DNA of 64,000 nt, from contig NW_027473339.1 in assembly GCF_050947335.1 (NCBI RefSeq), positions 62,001 through 126,000 on the forward strand, written 5' to 3'. The notes below the pieces were generated by a model that saw only the letters and a list, made by a program, of their open reading frames with translations, did no database searches and was not told the origin of the DNA. A program made the position numbers and the translations under genes. The DNA is from Megachile rotundata. Lineage: Eukaryota > Arthropoda > Insecta > Hymenoptera > Megachilidae. Shown in pieces: positions 11,624 to 24,680 of the stretch; the first letter of the stretch is position 1; every line of letters begins with the position of its first letter.

Positions 11624-13577
11624 GATTGTGATTGTGTGATCGTGATCGTGTGATCGTGATTGGGTGATCGTGATTTGGTGATCGTGATTGGGTGATCGTG
11701 ATTGTGGGATTGTGACTGTGTGATTGTGTGATTGTGATTGTGTGACTGTGATTGTGTGATTGTGATTGTGGGATTGTGATTGTGTGATTGTGATTGTGTG
11801 ATCGTGACTGTGATTGTGTGACTGTGATTGTGATTGTGATTGTGATTGTGATTGTGTGACTGTGTGATTGTGATTGTGTGACTCTGACTGTGTGATCGTG
11901 ATAGTGTGATCGTGATAGTGTGATCGTGACTGTGTGGTCGTGATAGTGTGATCGTGATTGTGGGATTTTGACTGTGTGATTGTGTGGTTGTGGTTGTGTG
12001 ATTGTGATTGTGTGACTGTGATTGTGTGATTGTGATTGTGGGAATGTGATTGCGATTGTGTGATTGTGACTGTGTGGTCGTGATTGTGTGATCGTGATTG
12101 TGGGATTGTGACTGTGTGATTGTGTGGTTCTGATTGTGTGATCGTGGTTGTGTGATCGTGATTGGGTGATCGTGATTGGGTGATCGTGATTGGGTGATCG
12201 TGATTGTGGGATTGTGACTGTGCGATTGTGTGATTGTGATTGTGTGACTGTGATTGTGTGATTGTGATTGTGGGATTGTGATTGTGTGATTGTGATTGTG
12301 TGATCGTGACTGTGATTGTGTGATTGTGTGATTGTGATTGTGTGACTGTGATTGTGTGATCGTGATAGTGTGATCGTGATAGTGTGATCGTGATTGTGTG
12401 ATCGTGATTGTGTGGTCGTGATTGTGTGGTCGTGATTGTGTGGTCGTGATTGTGTGATCGTGATTGTGTGATCGTGATAGTGTGATCGTGATTGTGTGAT
12501 CGTGATTGTGGGGTCGTGATTGTGTGGTCGCGATTGTGTGATTGTGATTGTGTGATCGTGATTGTGGGATCGTGACTGTGGGATCGTGATTGTGTGATTG
12601 TGATTGTGTGATTGTGATTGTGTGATTGTGATTGTGTGATTGTGATTGTGTGATTGTGATTGTGTGGTTGTGATTCTGTGATTGTGGTTGTGTGATTGTG
12701 ATTGTGTGATTGCGATTGTGTGATCGTGACTGTGTGGTCGTGATTGTGTGATCGTGATTGTGGGATTGTGACTGTAGGATTGTGTGGTTGTGGTTGTGCG
12801 ATTGTGATTGTGTGACTGTGATTGTGTGATTGTGATTGCGATTGTGTGATTGTGACTGTGTGGTCGTGATTGTGTGATCGTGATTGTGCGATTGTGATTG
12901 TGCGAATGTGATTGTGCGATTGTGATTGTGCGATTGTGATTGTGCGATTGTGATTGTGCGATTGTGATTGTCCGATTGTGATTGTGCGATCGTGATTGTG
13001 TGGTCGTGATTGTGTGATCGTGATTGTGGGGTTGTGTGATTGTGATTGTGATTGTGTGATTGTGATTTTGTGATTGTGATTTTGTGATTGTGATTGTGTG
13101 ATTGTTATTGTGTGATTGTAATTGTGTGATTGTGATTGTGTGATCGTGATTGTGTGGTCGTGATTGTGTGATCGTGATTGTGGGATTGTGACTGTGTGAT
13201 TGTGTGATCGTGATTGTGTGATTGTGATTGTGTGATTGTGATTGTGTGATTGTGATTGTGTGATTGTGATTGTGTGTTTGTGATTGTGTGATTGTGATTG
13301 TGTGATCGTGACTGTGTGGTCGTGATTGTGTGATTGTGATTGTGTCATTGTGATTGTGTGATTGTGATTGTGTGATCGTGATTGTGGGATTGTGACTGTG
13401 TGATTGTGTGATTGTGATTGTGTGACTGTGATTGTGTGATTGTGATTGTGGGATTGAGATTGTGTGATTGTGATTGTGTGATCGTGACTGTGATTGTGTG
13501 ATTGTGATTCTGTGACTGTGTGATTGTGATTGTGTGACTGTGACGGTGTGATCGTGATAGTGTGATCGTGATCGTGT

Positions 13578-13761
13578 GATTGTGATCGTGTGATTGTGAT
13601 CGTGTGATTGTGATCGTGTGATTGTGATCGTGTGATTGTGATCGTGTGATTGTGATCGTGTGATTGTGATCGTGTGATTGTGATCGTGTGATTGTGATCG
13701 TGTGATTGTGATTGTGTGATTGTGATTGTGTGATTGTGATCGTGTGATTGTGATCGTGTGA
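13578..13761 (+). repeat. GATTGTGATCGTGT block
   Basis: Copy of 4887-5070 at an offset of 8,691 bases, with the same inner plain units and the following GCGTTTG unit. Confidence 0.83.
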
Positions 13762-14681
13762 TTGCGTTTGTGTGATTGCGATTGTGTGATTGCGATTGTG
13801 TGATTGTGATTGTGTGATTGTGATTGTGTGATTGTGATTGTGTGATTGTGATTGTGTGATTGTGATTGTGTGATCGTAATTGGGTGATCGTGATTGGGTG
13901 ATCGTGATTGGGTGATCGTGATTGTGGGATTGTGACTGTGCGATTGTGTGATTGTGATTGTGTGACTGCGATTGTGTGATTGTGATTGTGGGATTGTGAT
14001 TGTGTGATTGTGATTGTGTGATCGTGACTGTGATTGTGTGATTGTGATTGTGACTGTGATTGTGATTGTGATTGTGATTGTGATTCTGATTGTGATTGTC
14101 ACTGTGATTGTGATTGTGTGACTGTGTGATTGTTATTGTGTGACTGTGATTGTGTGATCGTGATAGTGTGATCGTGATAGTGTGATCGTGATTGTGTGAT
14201 CTTGACTGTGTGGTCGTGATTGTGTGATCGTGATTGTGGGACTGTGACTGTGTGATTGTGTGGTTGTGGTTGTGTGACTGTGATTGTGTGATTGTGATTG
14301 TGGGATTGAGATTGTGTGATTGTGATTGTGTGATCGTGACTGTGATTGTGTGATTGTGATTGTGTGACTGTGTGATTGTGATTGTGTGACTGTGACGGTG
14401 TGATCGTGATAGTGTGATCGTGATCGTGTGATTGCGATTGTGTGATTGTGATTGTGTGATTGTGATTGTGTGATTGTGATTGTGTGATTGTGATCGTGTG
14501 ATTGTGATTGTGTGATTGTGATTGTGTGTTTGTGATTGTGTGATTGTGATTGTGTGATCGTGACTGTGTGGTCGTGATTGTGTGATTCTGATTGTGTCAT
14601 TGTGATTGTGTGATTGTGATTGTGTGATTGTGATTGTGTGATCGTGACTGTGTGGTCGTGATTGTGTGATCGTGATTGTGG

Positions 14682-14997
14682 GATTGAGACTGTGTGATAG
14701 TGTGATTGTGATTGTGTGATTGTGATTGTGGGATTGTGATTTGTGTGATTGTGATTGTGTGATCGAGACTGTGATTGTGTGATCGCGATTGTGTGATCGC
14801 GATTATGATCGCGATTGTGTGATCGCGATTGTGTGATCGCGATTGTGTGATCGCGATTGTGTGATCGCGATTGTGTGATCGCGATTGTGTGATCGCGATT
14901 GTGTGATCCCGATTGTGTGATCGCGATTGTGTGATCGCGATTGTGTGACCGCGATTGTGTGATCGCGATTGCGTGATCGTGACTGTGTGGTTGTGCG
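14682..14997 (+). repeat. GATCGCG core of the 1.12-kb module, copy 4
   Basis: Exact marker order of copy 1 at an offset of 8,691 bases, including GATCCC at 14905. Confidence 0.88.
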
Positions 14998-15164
14998 ATT
15001 GTGATTGTGATTGTGTGATTGTGATTATGTGATTGTGACTGTGACTGTGTGATTGTGATTGTGGGACTGTGATTGCGATTGTGTGATTGTGACTGTGTGG
15101 TCGTGATTGTGTGATCGTGATTGTGGGATTGTGACTGTGTGGTTGTGTGATTGTTTGATTGTGT

Positions 15165-15346
15165 GATTGCGATTGTGTGATTGCGATTGTGTGATTGCGA
15201 TTGTGTGATTGCGATTGTGTGATTGCGATTGTGTGATTGCGATTGTGTGATTGCGATTGTGTGATTGCGATTGTGTGATTGCGATTGTGTGATTGCGATT
15301 GTGTGATTGCGATTGTGTGATTGCGATTGTGTGATTGCGACTGTGT
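15165..15346 (+). repeat. GATTGCGATTGTGT block, 13 units
   Basis: Corresponds to the 12-unit block at 6474. The extra unit accounts for the step in offset from 8,691 to 8,705. Confidence 0.86.
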
Positions 15347-15816
15347 GGTCGTGATTGTGTGATCGTGATTGTGGGATTGTGACTGTGTGATTGTGTGATT
15401 GTGATTGTGTGACTGTGATTGTGTGATTGTGATTGTGGGATTGAGATTGTGTGATTGTGATTGTGTGATCGTGACTGTGATTGTGTGATTGTGATTGTGT
15501 GACTGTGTGATTGTGATTGTGTGACTGTGACGGTGTGATCGTGATAGTGTGATCGTGATCGTGTGATTGCGATTGTGTGATTGTGATTGTGTGATTGTGA
15601 TTGTGTGATTGTGATTGTGTGATTGTGATCGTGTGATTGTGATTGTGTGATTGTGATTGTGTGTTTGTGATTGTGTGATTGTGATTGTGTGATCGTGACT
15701 GTGTGGTCGTGATTGTGTGATTCTGATTGTGTCATTGTGATTGTGTGATTGTGATTGTGTGATTGTGATTGTGTGATCGTGACTGTGTGGTCGTGATTGT
15801 GTGATCGTGATTGTGG

Positions 15817-16132
15817 GATTGAGACTGTGTGATAGTGTGATTGTGATTGTGTGATTGTGATTGTGGGATTGTGATTTGTGTGATTGTGATTGTGTGATCG
15901 AGACTGTGATTGTGTGATCGCGATTGTGTGATCGCGATTATGATCGCGATTGTGTGATCGCGATTGTGTGATCGCGATTGTGTGATCGCGATTGTGTGAT
16001 CGCGATTGTGTGATCGCGATTGTGTGATCGCGATTGTGTGATCCCGATTGTGTGATCGCGATTGTGTGATCGCGATTGTGTGACCGCGATTGTGTGATCG
16101 CGATTGCGTGATCGTGACTGTGTGGTTGTGCG
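15817..16132 (+). repeat. GATCGCG core of the 1.12-kb module, copy 5
   Basis: Lies 1,135 bases after copy 4. It has the same GATTTGTG insertion, GATTATGATCGCG short unit and GATCCC unit (16040). Confidence 0.88.
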
Positions 16133-16299
16133 ATTGTGATTGTGATTGTGTGATTGTGATTATGTGATTGTGACTGTGACTGTGTGATTGTGATTGTGGG
16201 ACTGTGATTGCGATTGTGTGATTGTGACTGTGTGGTCGTGATTGTGTGATCGTGATTGTGGGATTGTGACTGTGTGGTTGTGTGATTGTTTGATTGTGT

Positions 16300-16733
16300 G
16301 ATTGCGATTGTGTGATTGCGATTGTGTGATTGCGATTGTGTGATTGCGATTGTGTGATTGCGATTGTGTGATTGCGATTGAGTGATTGCGATTGTGTAAT
16401 TGCGATTGTGTGATTGCGATTGTGTGATTGCGATTGTGTGATTGCGATTGTGTGATTGCGATTGTGTGATTGCGATTGTGTGATTGCGATTGTGTGATTG
16501 CGATTGTGTGATTGCGATTGTGTGATTGCGATTGTGTGATTGCGATTGTGTGATTGCGATTGTGTGATTGCGATTGTGTGATTGCGATTGTGTGATTGCG
16601 ATTGTGTGATTGCGATTGTGTGATTGCGATTGAGTGATTGCGATTGTGTGATTGCGATTGTGTGATTGCGATTGTGTGATTGCGATTGTGTGATTGCGAT
16701 TGTGTGATTGCGATTGTGTGATTGCGATTGTGT
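16300..16733 (+). repeat. GATTGCGATTGTGT block, 31 units
   Basis: A homogeneous block of 434 bp with GAG-bearing units near 16380 and 16630 and one GTAATTG unit near 16397. The block at 25988 has the same length. Confidence 0.9.
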
Positions 16734-18815
16734 GATTGTGATTGTGTGATCGTGATCGTGTGATCGTGATTGGGTGATCGTGATTTGGTGATCGTGATTG
16801 GGTGATCGTGATTGTGGGATTGTGACTGTGTGATTGTGTGATTGTGATTGTGTGACTGTGATTGTGTGATTGTGATTGTGGGATTGTGATTGTGTGATTG
16901 TGATTGTGTGATCGTGACTGTGATTGTGTGACTGTGATTGTGATTGTGATTGTGATTGTGATTGTGATTGTGTGACTGTGTGATTGTGATTGTGTGACTC
17001 TGACTGTGTGATCGTGATAGTGTGATCGTGATAGTGTGATCGTGACTGTGTGGTCGTGATAGTGTGATCGTGATTGTGGGATTTTGACTGTGTGATTGTG
17101 TGGTTGTGGTTGTGTGATTGTGATTGTGTGACTGTGATTGTGTGATTGTGATTGTGGGAATGTGATTGCGATTGTGTGATTGTGACTGTGTGGTCGTGAT
17201 TGTGTGATCGTGATTGTGGGATTGTGACTGTGTGATTGTGTGGTTCTGATTGTGTGATCGTGGTTGTGTGATCGTGATTGGGTGATCGTGATTGGGTGAT
17301 CGTGATTGGGTGATCGTGATTGTGGGATTGTGACTGTGCGATTGTGTGATTGTGATTGTGTGACTGTGATTGTGTGATTGTGATTGTGGGATTGTGATTG
17401 TGTGATTGTGATTGTGTGATCGTGACTGTGATTGTGTGATTGTGTGATTGTGATTGTGTGACTGTGATTGTGTGATCGTGATAGTGTGATCGTGATAGTG
17501 TGATCGTGATTGTGTGATCGTGATTGTGTGGTCGTGATTGTGTGGTCGTGATTGTGTGGTCGTGATTGTGTGATCGTGATTGTGTGATCGTGATAGTGTG
17601 ATCGTGATTGTGTGATCGTGATTGTGTGGTCGTGATTGTGTGGTCGCGATTGTGTGATTGTGATTGTGTGATCGTGATTGTGGGATCGTGACTGTGGGAT
17701 CGTGATTGTGTGATTGTGATTGTGTGATTGTGATTGTGTGATTGTGATTGTGTGATTGTGATTGTGTGATTGTGATTGTGTGATTGTGATTGTGTGGTTG
17801 TGATTCTGTGATTGTGGTTGTGTGATTGTGATTGTGTGATTGCGATTGTGTGATCGTGACTGTGTGGTCGTGATTGTGTGATCGTGATTGTGGGATTGTG
17901 ACTGTAGGATTGTGTGGTTGTGGTTGTGCGATTGTGATTGTGTGACTGTGATTGTGTGATTGTGATTGCGATTGTGTGATTGTGACTGTGTGGTCGTGAT
18001 TGTGTGATCGTGATTGTGCGATTGTGATTGTGCGAATGTGATTGTGCGATTGTGATTGTGCGATTGTGATTGTGCGATTGTGATTGTGCGATTGTGATTG
18101 TCCGATTGTGATTGTGCGATCGTGATTGTGTGGTCGTGATTGTGTGATCGTGATTGTGGGGTTGTGTGATTGTGATTGTGATTGTGTGATTGTGATTTTG
18201 TGATTGTGATTTTGTGATTGTGATTGTGTGATTGTGATTGTGTGATTGTAATTGTGTGATTGTGATTGTGTGATCGTGATTGTGTGGTCGTGATTGTGTG
18301 ATCGTGATTGTGGGATTGTGACTGTGTGATTGTGTGATCGTGATTGTGTGATCGTGATTGTGTGATCGTGATTGTGTGATCGTGATTGTGTGATCGTGAT
18401 TGTGTGATCGTGATTGGGTGATCGTGGTTGTGTGATCGTGATTGTGGGATTGTGACTGTGTGATTGTGTGATCGTGATTGTGTGATCGTGATTGTGTGAT
18501 TGTGATTGTGTGATCGTGATTGTGTGGTCGTGATTGTGTGATCGTGATTGTGGGATTGTGACTGTGTGATTGTGTGATCGTGATTGTGTGATTGTGATTG
18601 TGTGATTGTGATTGTGTGATTGTGATTGTGTGATTGTGATTGTGTGATTGTGATTGTGTGTTTGTGATTGTGTGATTGTGATTGTGTGATCGTGACTGTG
18701 TGGTCGTGATTGTGTGATTGTGATTGTGTCATTGTGATTGTGGGATTGTGACTGTGTGATTGTGGGATTGTGACTGTGTGATTGTGTGATTGTGATTGTG
18801 TGACTGTGATTGTGT

Positions 18816-19022
18816 GATTGCGATTGTGTGATTGCGATTGTGTGATTGCGATTGTGTGATTGCGATTGTGTGATTGCGATTGTGTGATTGCGATTGTGTG
18901 ATTGCGATTGTGTGATTGCGATTGTGTGATTGCGATTGTGTGATTGCGATTGTGTGATTGCGATTGTGTGATTGCGATTGTGTGATTGCGATTGTGTGAT
19001 TGCGATTGTGTGATTGCGTTTG
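18816..19022 (+). repeat. GATTGCGATTGTGT block, about 15 units
   Basis: Homogeneous block ending in a GCGTTTG unit and a GATTTTG unit. It is followed by GATCGTGATTGGGT units with one GACCG and one GATTTGG unit (near 19131). Confidence 0.86.
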
Positions 19023-19940
19023 TGTGATTTTGATTGTGTGACTGTGATTGTGTGATTGTGATTGTGTGATCGTGATCGTGTGATCGTGATTGGGTGACCG
19101 TGATTGGGTGATCGTGATTGGGTGATCGTGATTTGGTGATCGTGATTGGGTGATCGTGATTGGGTGATCGTGATTGTGGGATTGTGACTGTGTGATTGTG
19201 TGATTGTGATTGTGTGACTGTGATTGTGTGATTGTGATTGTGGGATTGTGATTGTGTGATTGTGATTGTGTGATCGTGACTGTGATTGTGTGACTGTGAT
19301 TGTGATTGTGATTGTGATTGTGATTGTGTGACTGTGTGATTGTCATTGTGTGACTCTGACTGTGTGATCGTGATAGTGTGATCGTGATAGTGTGATCGTG
19401 ACTGTGTGGTCGTGATAGTGTGATCGTGATTGTGGGATTTTGACTGTGTGATTGTGTGGTTGTGGTTGTGTGATTGTGATTGTGTGACTGTGATTGTGTG
19501 ATTGTGATTGTGGGAATGTGATTGCGATTGTGTGATTGTGACTGTGTGGTCGTGATTGTGTGATCGTGATTGTGGGATTGTGACTGTGTGATTGTGTGGT
19601 TCTGATTGTGTGATCGTGGTTGTGTGATCGTGATTGGGTGATCGTGATTGGGTGATCGTGATTGGGTGATCGTGATTGTGGGATTGTGACTGAGCGATTG
19701 TGTGATTGTGATTGTGTAACTGTGATTGTGTGATTGTGATTGTGGGATTGTGATTGTGTGATTGTGATTGTGTGATCGTGACTGTGATTGTGTGATTGTG
19801 TGATTGTGATTGTGTGACTGTGATTGTGTGATCGTGATAGTGTGATCGTGATAGTGTGATCGTGATTGTGTGATCGTGATTGTGTGGTCGTGATTGTGTG
19901 GTCGTGATTGTGTGGTCGTGATTGTGTGATTGTGATTGTG

Positions 19941-22900
19941 TGATCGTGATAGTGTGATCGTGATTGTGTGATCGTGATTGTGTGGTCGTGATTGTGTGGT
20001 CGCGATTGTGTGATTGTGATTGTGTGATCGTGATTGTGGGATCGTGACTGTGGGATCGTGATTGTGTGATTGTGATTGTGTGATTGTGATTGTGTGATTG
20101 TGATTGTGTGATTGTGATTGTGTGATTGTGATTGTGTGATTGCGATTTTGTGATCGTGACTGTGTGGTCGTGATTGTGTGATCGTGATTGTGGGATTGTG
20201 ACTGTAGGATTGTGTGGTTGTGGTTGTGCGATTGTGATTGTGTGACTGTGATTGTGTGATTGTGATTGCGATTGTGTGATTGTGACTGTGTGGTCGTGAT
20301 TGTGTGATCGTGATTGTGGGATTGTGACTGTGTGATTGTGTGATCGTGATTGTGTGATCGTGATTGTGTGATCGTGATTGTGTGATCGTGATTGTGTGGT
20401 CGTGATTGTGTGATCGTGATTGTGGGATTGTGTGATCGTGATTGTGTGATCGTGATTGTGTGATCGTGATTGTGTGATCGTGATTGTGTGATCGTGATTG
20501 TGTGATCGTGATTGTGTGATCGTGATTGGGAGATCGTGATTGGGTGATCGTGATTGGGTGATCGTGATTGGGTGATCGTGATTGTGGGATTGTGACTGTG
20601 CGATTGTGTGATTGGGATTGTGTGACTGTGATTGTGTGATTGTGATTGTGACTGTGATTGTGATTGTGGTTGTGATTCTGATTGTGATTGTGACTGTGAT
20701 TGTGATTGTGTGACTGTGTGATTGTGATTGTGTGACTGTGATTGTGTGATCGTGATAGCGTGATCGTGATAGTGTGATCGTGATTGTGTGATCGTGACTG
20801 TGTGGTCGTGATTGTGTGATCGTGATTGTGGGACTGTGACTGTGTGATTGTGTGGTTGTGGTTGTGTGATTGTGATTGTGTGACTGCGATTGTGTGATTG
20901 CGATTGTGTAATTGCGATTGTGTGATCGTGATTGTGTGATCGTGATTGGGTGATCGTGATTGGGTGATCGTGATTGGGTGATCGTGATTGGGTGATCGTG
21001 ATAGTGTGATCGTGATTGTGTGATCGTGACTGTGTGGTCGTGATTGTGCGATCGTGATTGTGGGACTGTGACTGTGTGATTGTGTGGTTGTGGTTGTGTG
21101 ATTGTGATTTTGTGATTGTGATTTTGTGATTGTGATTGTGTGATTGTGATTGTGTGATTGTAATTGTGTGATTGTGATTGTGTGATCGTGATTGTCTGGT
21201 CGTGATTGTGTGATCGTGATTGTGGGATTGTGTCTGTGTGATTGTGTGATCGTGATTGTGTGATCGTGATTGTGTGATCGTGATTGTGTGATCGTGATTG
21301 TGTGATCGTGATTGGGTGATCGTGGTTGTGTGATCGTGATTGTGGGATTGTGACTGTGTGATTGTGTGATCGTGATTGTGTGATCGTGATTGTGTGATTG
21401 TGATTGTGTGATCGTGATTGTGTGGTCGTGATTGTGTGATCGTGATTGTGGGATTGTGACTGTGTGATTGTGTGATCGTGATTGTGTGATAGTGATTGTG
21501 TGATTGTGATTGTGTGATTGTGATTGTGTGTTTGTGATTGTGTGATTGTGATTGTGTGATCGTGACTGTGTGGTCGTGATTGTGTGATTGTGATTGTGTC
21601 ATTGTGATTGTGTGATTGTGATTGTGTGATCGTGATTGTGGGATTGTGACTGTGTGATTGTGTGATTGTGATTGTGTGACTGTGATTGTGTGATTGTGAT
21701 TGTGGGATTGAGATTGTGTGATTGTGATTGTGTGATCGTGACTGTGATTGTGTGATTGTGATTCTGTGACTGTGTGATTGTGATTGTGTGACTGTGACGG
21801 TGTGATCGTGATAGTGTGATCGTGATCGTGTGATTGTGATCGTGTGATTGTGATCGTGTGATTGGGATCGTGTGATTGTGATCGTGTGATTGTGATCGTG
21901 TGATTGTGATCGTGTGATTGTGATCGTGTGATTGTGATCGTGTGATTGTGATCGTGTGATTGTGATCGTGTGATTGTGATTGTGTGATTGTGATTGTGTG
22001 ATTGTGATCGTGTGATTGTGATCGTGTGATTGCGTTTGTGTGATTGCGATTGTGTGATTGCGATTGTGTGATTGTGATTGTGTGATTGTGATTGTGTGAT
22101 TGTGATTGTGTGATTGTGATTGTGTGATTGTGATTGTGTGATGGTGATTGTGTGATCGTAATTGGGTGATCGTGATTGGGTGATCGTGATTGGGTGATCG
22201 TGATTGGGTGATCGTGATTGTGGGATTGTGACTGTGCGATTGTGTGATCGTGATTGTGTGACCGTGATTGTGTGACCGTGATTGTGTGATCGTGATTGTG
22301 TGATCGTGATTGTGTGATCGTGATTGTGTGATTGTGATTGTGATTGTGTGATTGTGTGATCGTGATTGTGTGATCGTGATTGTGTGACCGTGATTGTGTG
22401 ACCGTGATTATGTGATCGTGATTGTGCGATCCTGATTGCGTGATTAGGATTCTGTGATCGTGATTGTGTAATCGTGATTGTGTGATCGTCATTTTGATCG
22501 TGATTTTGTGATCGTGATTGCGTGATGGTGATTGTGTGATCGTGATTGTGTGATCGTGATTGTGTGATTGTGATTGTGTGATTGTGATTGTGTGATTGCG
22601 ATTGTGTGGTTGTGATTGTGTGATTGTGGTTGTATGATTGTGATTGTGTGATTGCGATTGTGTGATCGTGACTGTGTGGTCGTGATTGTGTGATCGTGAT
22701 TGTGGGATTGTGACTGTGGGATTGTGTGGTTGTGGTTGTGCGATTGTGATTGTGTGACTGTGATTGTGTGATTGTGATTGCGATTGTGTGATTGTGACTG
22801 TGTGGTCGTGATTGTGTGATCGTGATTGTGGGATTGTGACTGTGTGATTGTGTGATCGTGATTGTGTGATCGTGATTGTGTGATCGTGATTGTGTGATCG

Positions 22901-23125
22901 TGATTGTGTGATCGTGATTGTGTGATCGTGATTGTGTGATCGTGATTGGGCGATCGTGATTGGGTGATCGTGATTGTGGGATTGTGACTGTGTGATTGTG
23001 TGGTTGTGGTTGTGTGATTGTGATTGTGTGACTGTGATTGTGTGATTGTGATTGTGAGATTGCGATTGTGTGATTGCGATTGTGTGATTGCGATTGTGTG
23101 ACTGCGATTGTGTGATTGCGATTGT
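19941..23125 (+). repeat. Segment repeated at 41.3-44.4 kb
   Basis: Landmarks lie 21,345 bases from their partners at the left (GATAG at 19948/41293) and 21,303 at the right (the odd GTCATTTTG at 22490/43793). The 42-base difference equals three units. The segment includes a patch with many rare substitutions at 22420-22520 (GATCCTG, GATTAGG, GTAATCG, GTCATTTTG). The match stops near 23130, where the partner switches to other sequence. Confidence 0.85.
21832..22028 (+). repeat. GATTGTGATCGTGT block
   Basis: About 14 units, with one GGGATCG variant near 21864 that is also present in the 43.1-kb copy. Confidence 0.83.
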
Positions 23126-23283
23126 GTGATTGCGACTGTGTGGTCGTGATTGTGTGATCGTGATTGTGGGATTGTGACTGTGTGATTGTGTGGTTGTGGT
23201 TGTGTGATTGTGATTGTGTGATCGTGATTGTGTGATCGTGACTGTGTGGTCGTGATTGTGTGATCGTGATTGTGGGATTGTAA

Positions 23284-23475
23284 CTGCGTGATTGTGTGAT
23301 TGCGATTGTGTGATTGCGATTGTGTGATTGCGATTGTGTGATTGCGATTGTGTGATTGCGATTGTGTGATTGCGATTGTGTGATTGCGATTGTGTGATTG
23401 CGATTGTGTGATTGCGATTGTGTGATTGCGATTGTGTGATTGCGATTGTGTGATTGCGATTGTGTGATTGCGGTT
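23284..23475 (+). repeat. GATTGCGATTGTGT block after TAACTGCG marker
   Basis: About 13 units preceded by the marker GTAACTGCG and followed by a GCGGTTG unit and a few GATCGCG units. The same marker-block-marker order recurs at 36417-36615, 38441-38640, 51607-51790, 52447-52645, 55637-55825 and 62463-62660. Confidence 0.86.
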
Positions 23476-24027
23476 GTGTGATCGCGATTGTGTGATCGCG
23501 ATTGTGTGATCGCGATTGTGTGATCGCGATTGTGTGATTGTGATTGTGTGGTTGTGATTGTGTGATTGTGGTTGTGTGATTGTGATTGTGTGATTGCGAT
23601 TGTGTGATCGTGACTGTGTGGTCGTGATTGTGTGATCGTGATTGTGGGATTGTGACTGTGGGATTGTGTGGTTGTGGTTGTGTGATTGTGATTGTGTGCA
23701 TGTGATTGTGTGATTGTGATTGTGGGATTGTGATTGCGATTGTGTGATTGTGACTGTGTGGTCGTGATTGTGTGATCGTGATTGTGGGATTGTGACTGTG
23801 CGATTGTGTGATTGTGATTGTGTGACTGTGATTGTGTGATTGTGATTGTGTGATTGTGATTGTGCGATTGTGATTGTGTGATCGTGACTGTGATTGTGTG
23901 ATTGTGTGATTGTGATTGTGATTGTGATTGTGATTGTGATTGTGTGACTGTGTGATTGTGATTGTTTGATTGTGATTGTGGGATTGTGATTATGTGATTG
24001 TGATTGTGTGATCGTGACTGTGATTGT

Positions 24028-24120
24028 GTGATTGTGATTGTGATTGTGATTGTGATTGTGATTGTGATTGTGATTGTGATTGTGATTGTGATTGTGATTG
24101 TGATTGTGATTGTGATTGTG
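24028..24120 (+). repeat. (GTGATT)n hexamer tract
   Basis: About 15 copies, uninterrupted, entered from GTGATCGTGACTG and left through GTGTGACTGTGTG. First of three successive tracts in this segment. Confidence 0.92.
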
Positions 24121-24175
24121 TGACTGTGTGATTGTGATTGTGTGATTGTGATTGTGTGATCGTGACTGTGATTGT

Positions 24176-24320
24176 GTGATTGTGATTGTGATTGTGATTG
24201 TGATTGTGATTGTGATTGTGATTGTGATTGTGATTGTGATTGTGATTGTGATTGTGATTGTGATTGTGATTCTGATTCTGATTCTGATTTTGATTGTGAT
24301 TGTGATTGTGATTGTGATTG
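24176..24320 (+). repeat. (GTGATT)n tract with GATTCT cluster
   Basis: About 24 copies with three GATTCT variants and one GATTTT at about 24269-24293, near the right end. The same leader and right flank as the other tracts. Confidence 0.92.
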
Positions 24321-24377
24321 TGTGACTGTGTGATTGTGATTGTGTGATTGTGATTGTGTGATCGTGACTGTGATTGT

Positions 24378-24680
24378 GTGATTGTGATTGTGATTGTGAT
24401 TGTGATTGTGATTGTGATTGTGATTGTGATTGTGATTGTGATTGTGATTGTGATTGTGATTGTGATTGTGATTGTGATTGTGATTGTGATTGTGATTGTG
24501 ATTGTGATTGTGATTGTGATTGTGATTGTGATTGTGATTGTGATTGTGATTGTGATTGTGATTGTGATTGTGATTGTGATTGTGATTGTGATTGTGATTG
24601 TGATTGTGATTGTGATTGTGATTGTGATTGTGATTGTGATTCTGATTCTGATTGTGATTGTGATTGTGATTGTGATTGTG
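24378..24680 (+). repeat. (GTGATT)n hexamer tract, about 50 copies
   Basis: A long tract with two GATTCT variants at about 24639-24651, roughly 30 bp from the right end. It corresponds to 31666-31962, which is one hexamer shorter. Confidence 0.94.

Larger units (their letters stand above)
8186..13210 (+). repeat. Segment repeated at 25.5-30.5 kb
   Basis: Matches 25458-30510 at an offset of 17,272, then 17,258 bases: GATTGAG at 8233/25505, GATCCC at 8456/25728, GTGTCATTG at 11154/28412 and the unique GATTTGGTG at 11673/28931. Later the offset drifts to about 17,306 through further small indels. Divergence begins near 13.2 kb. The segment overlaps segment A, so some sequence here has three or more relatives in the window. 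Confidence 0.82.
13136..18730 (+). repeat. Segment B: 5.6-kb copy of segment A
   Basis: The partner of 4445-11154, carrying two instead of three of the 1.12-kb modules. Its GATTGCG block at 16300 holds 31 units where the aligned block of segment A holds 30. Small differences (for example C at 4605 against G at 13296, and one extra hexamer near 16930) show the copies are not identical. Confidence 0.82.
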
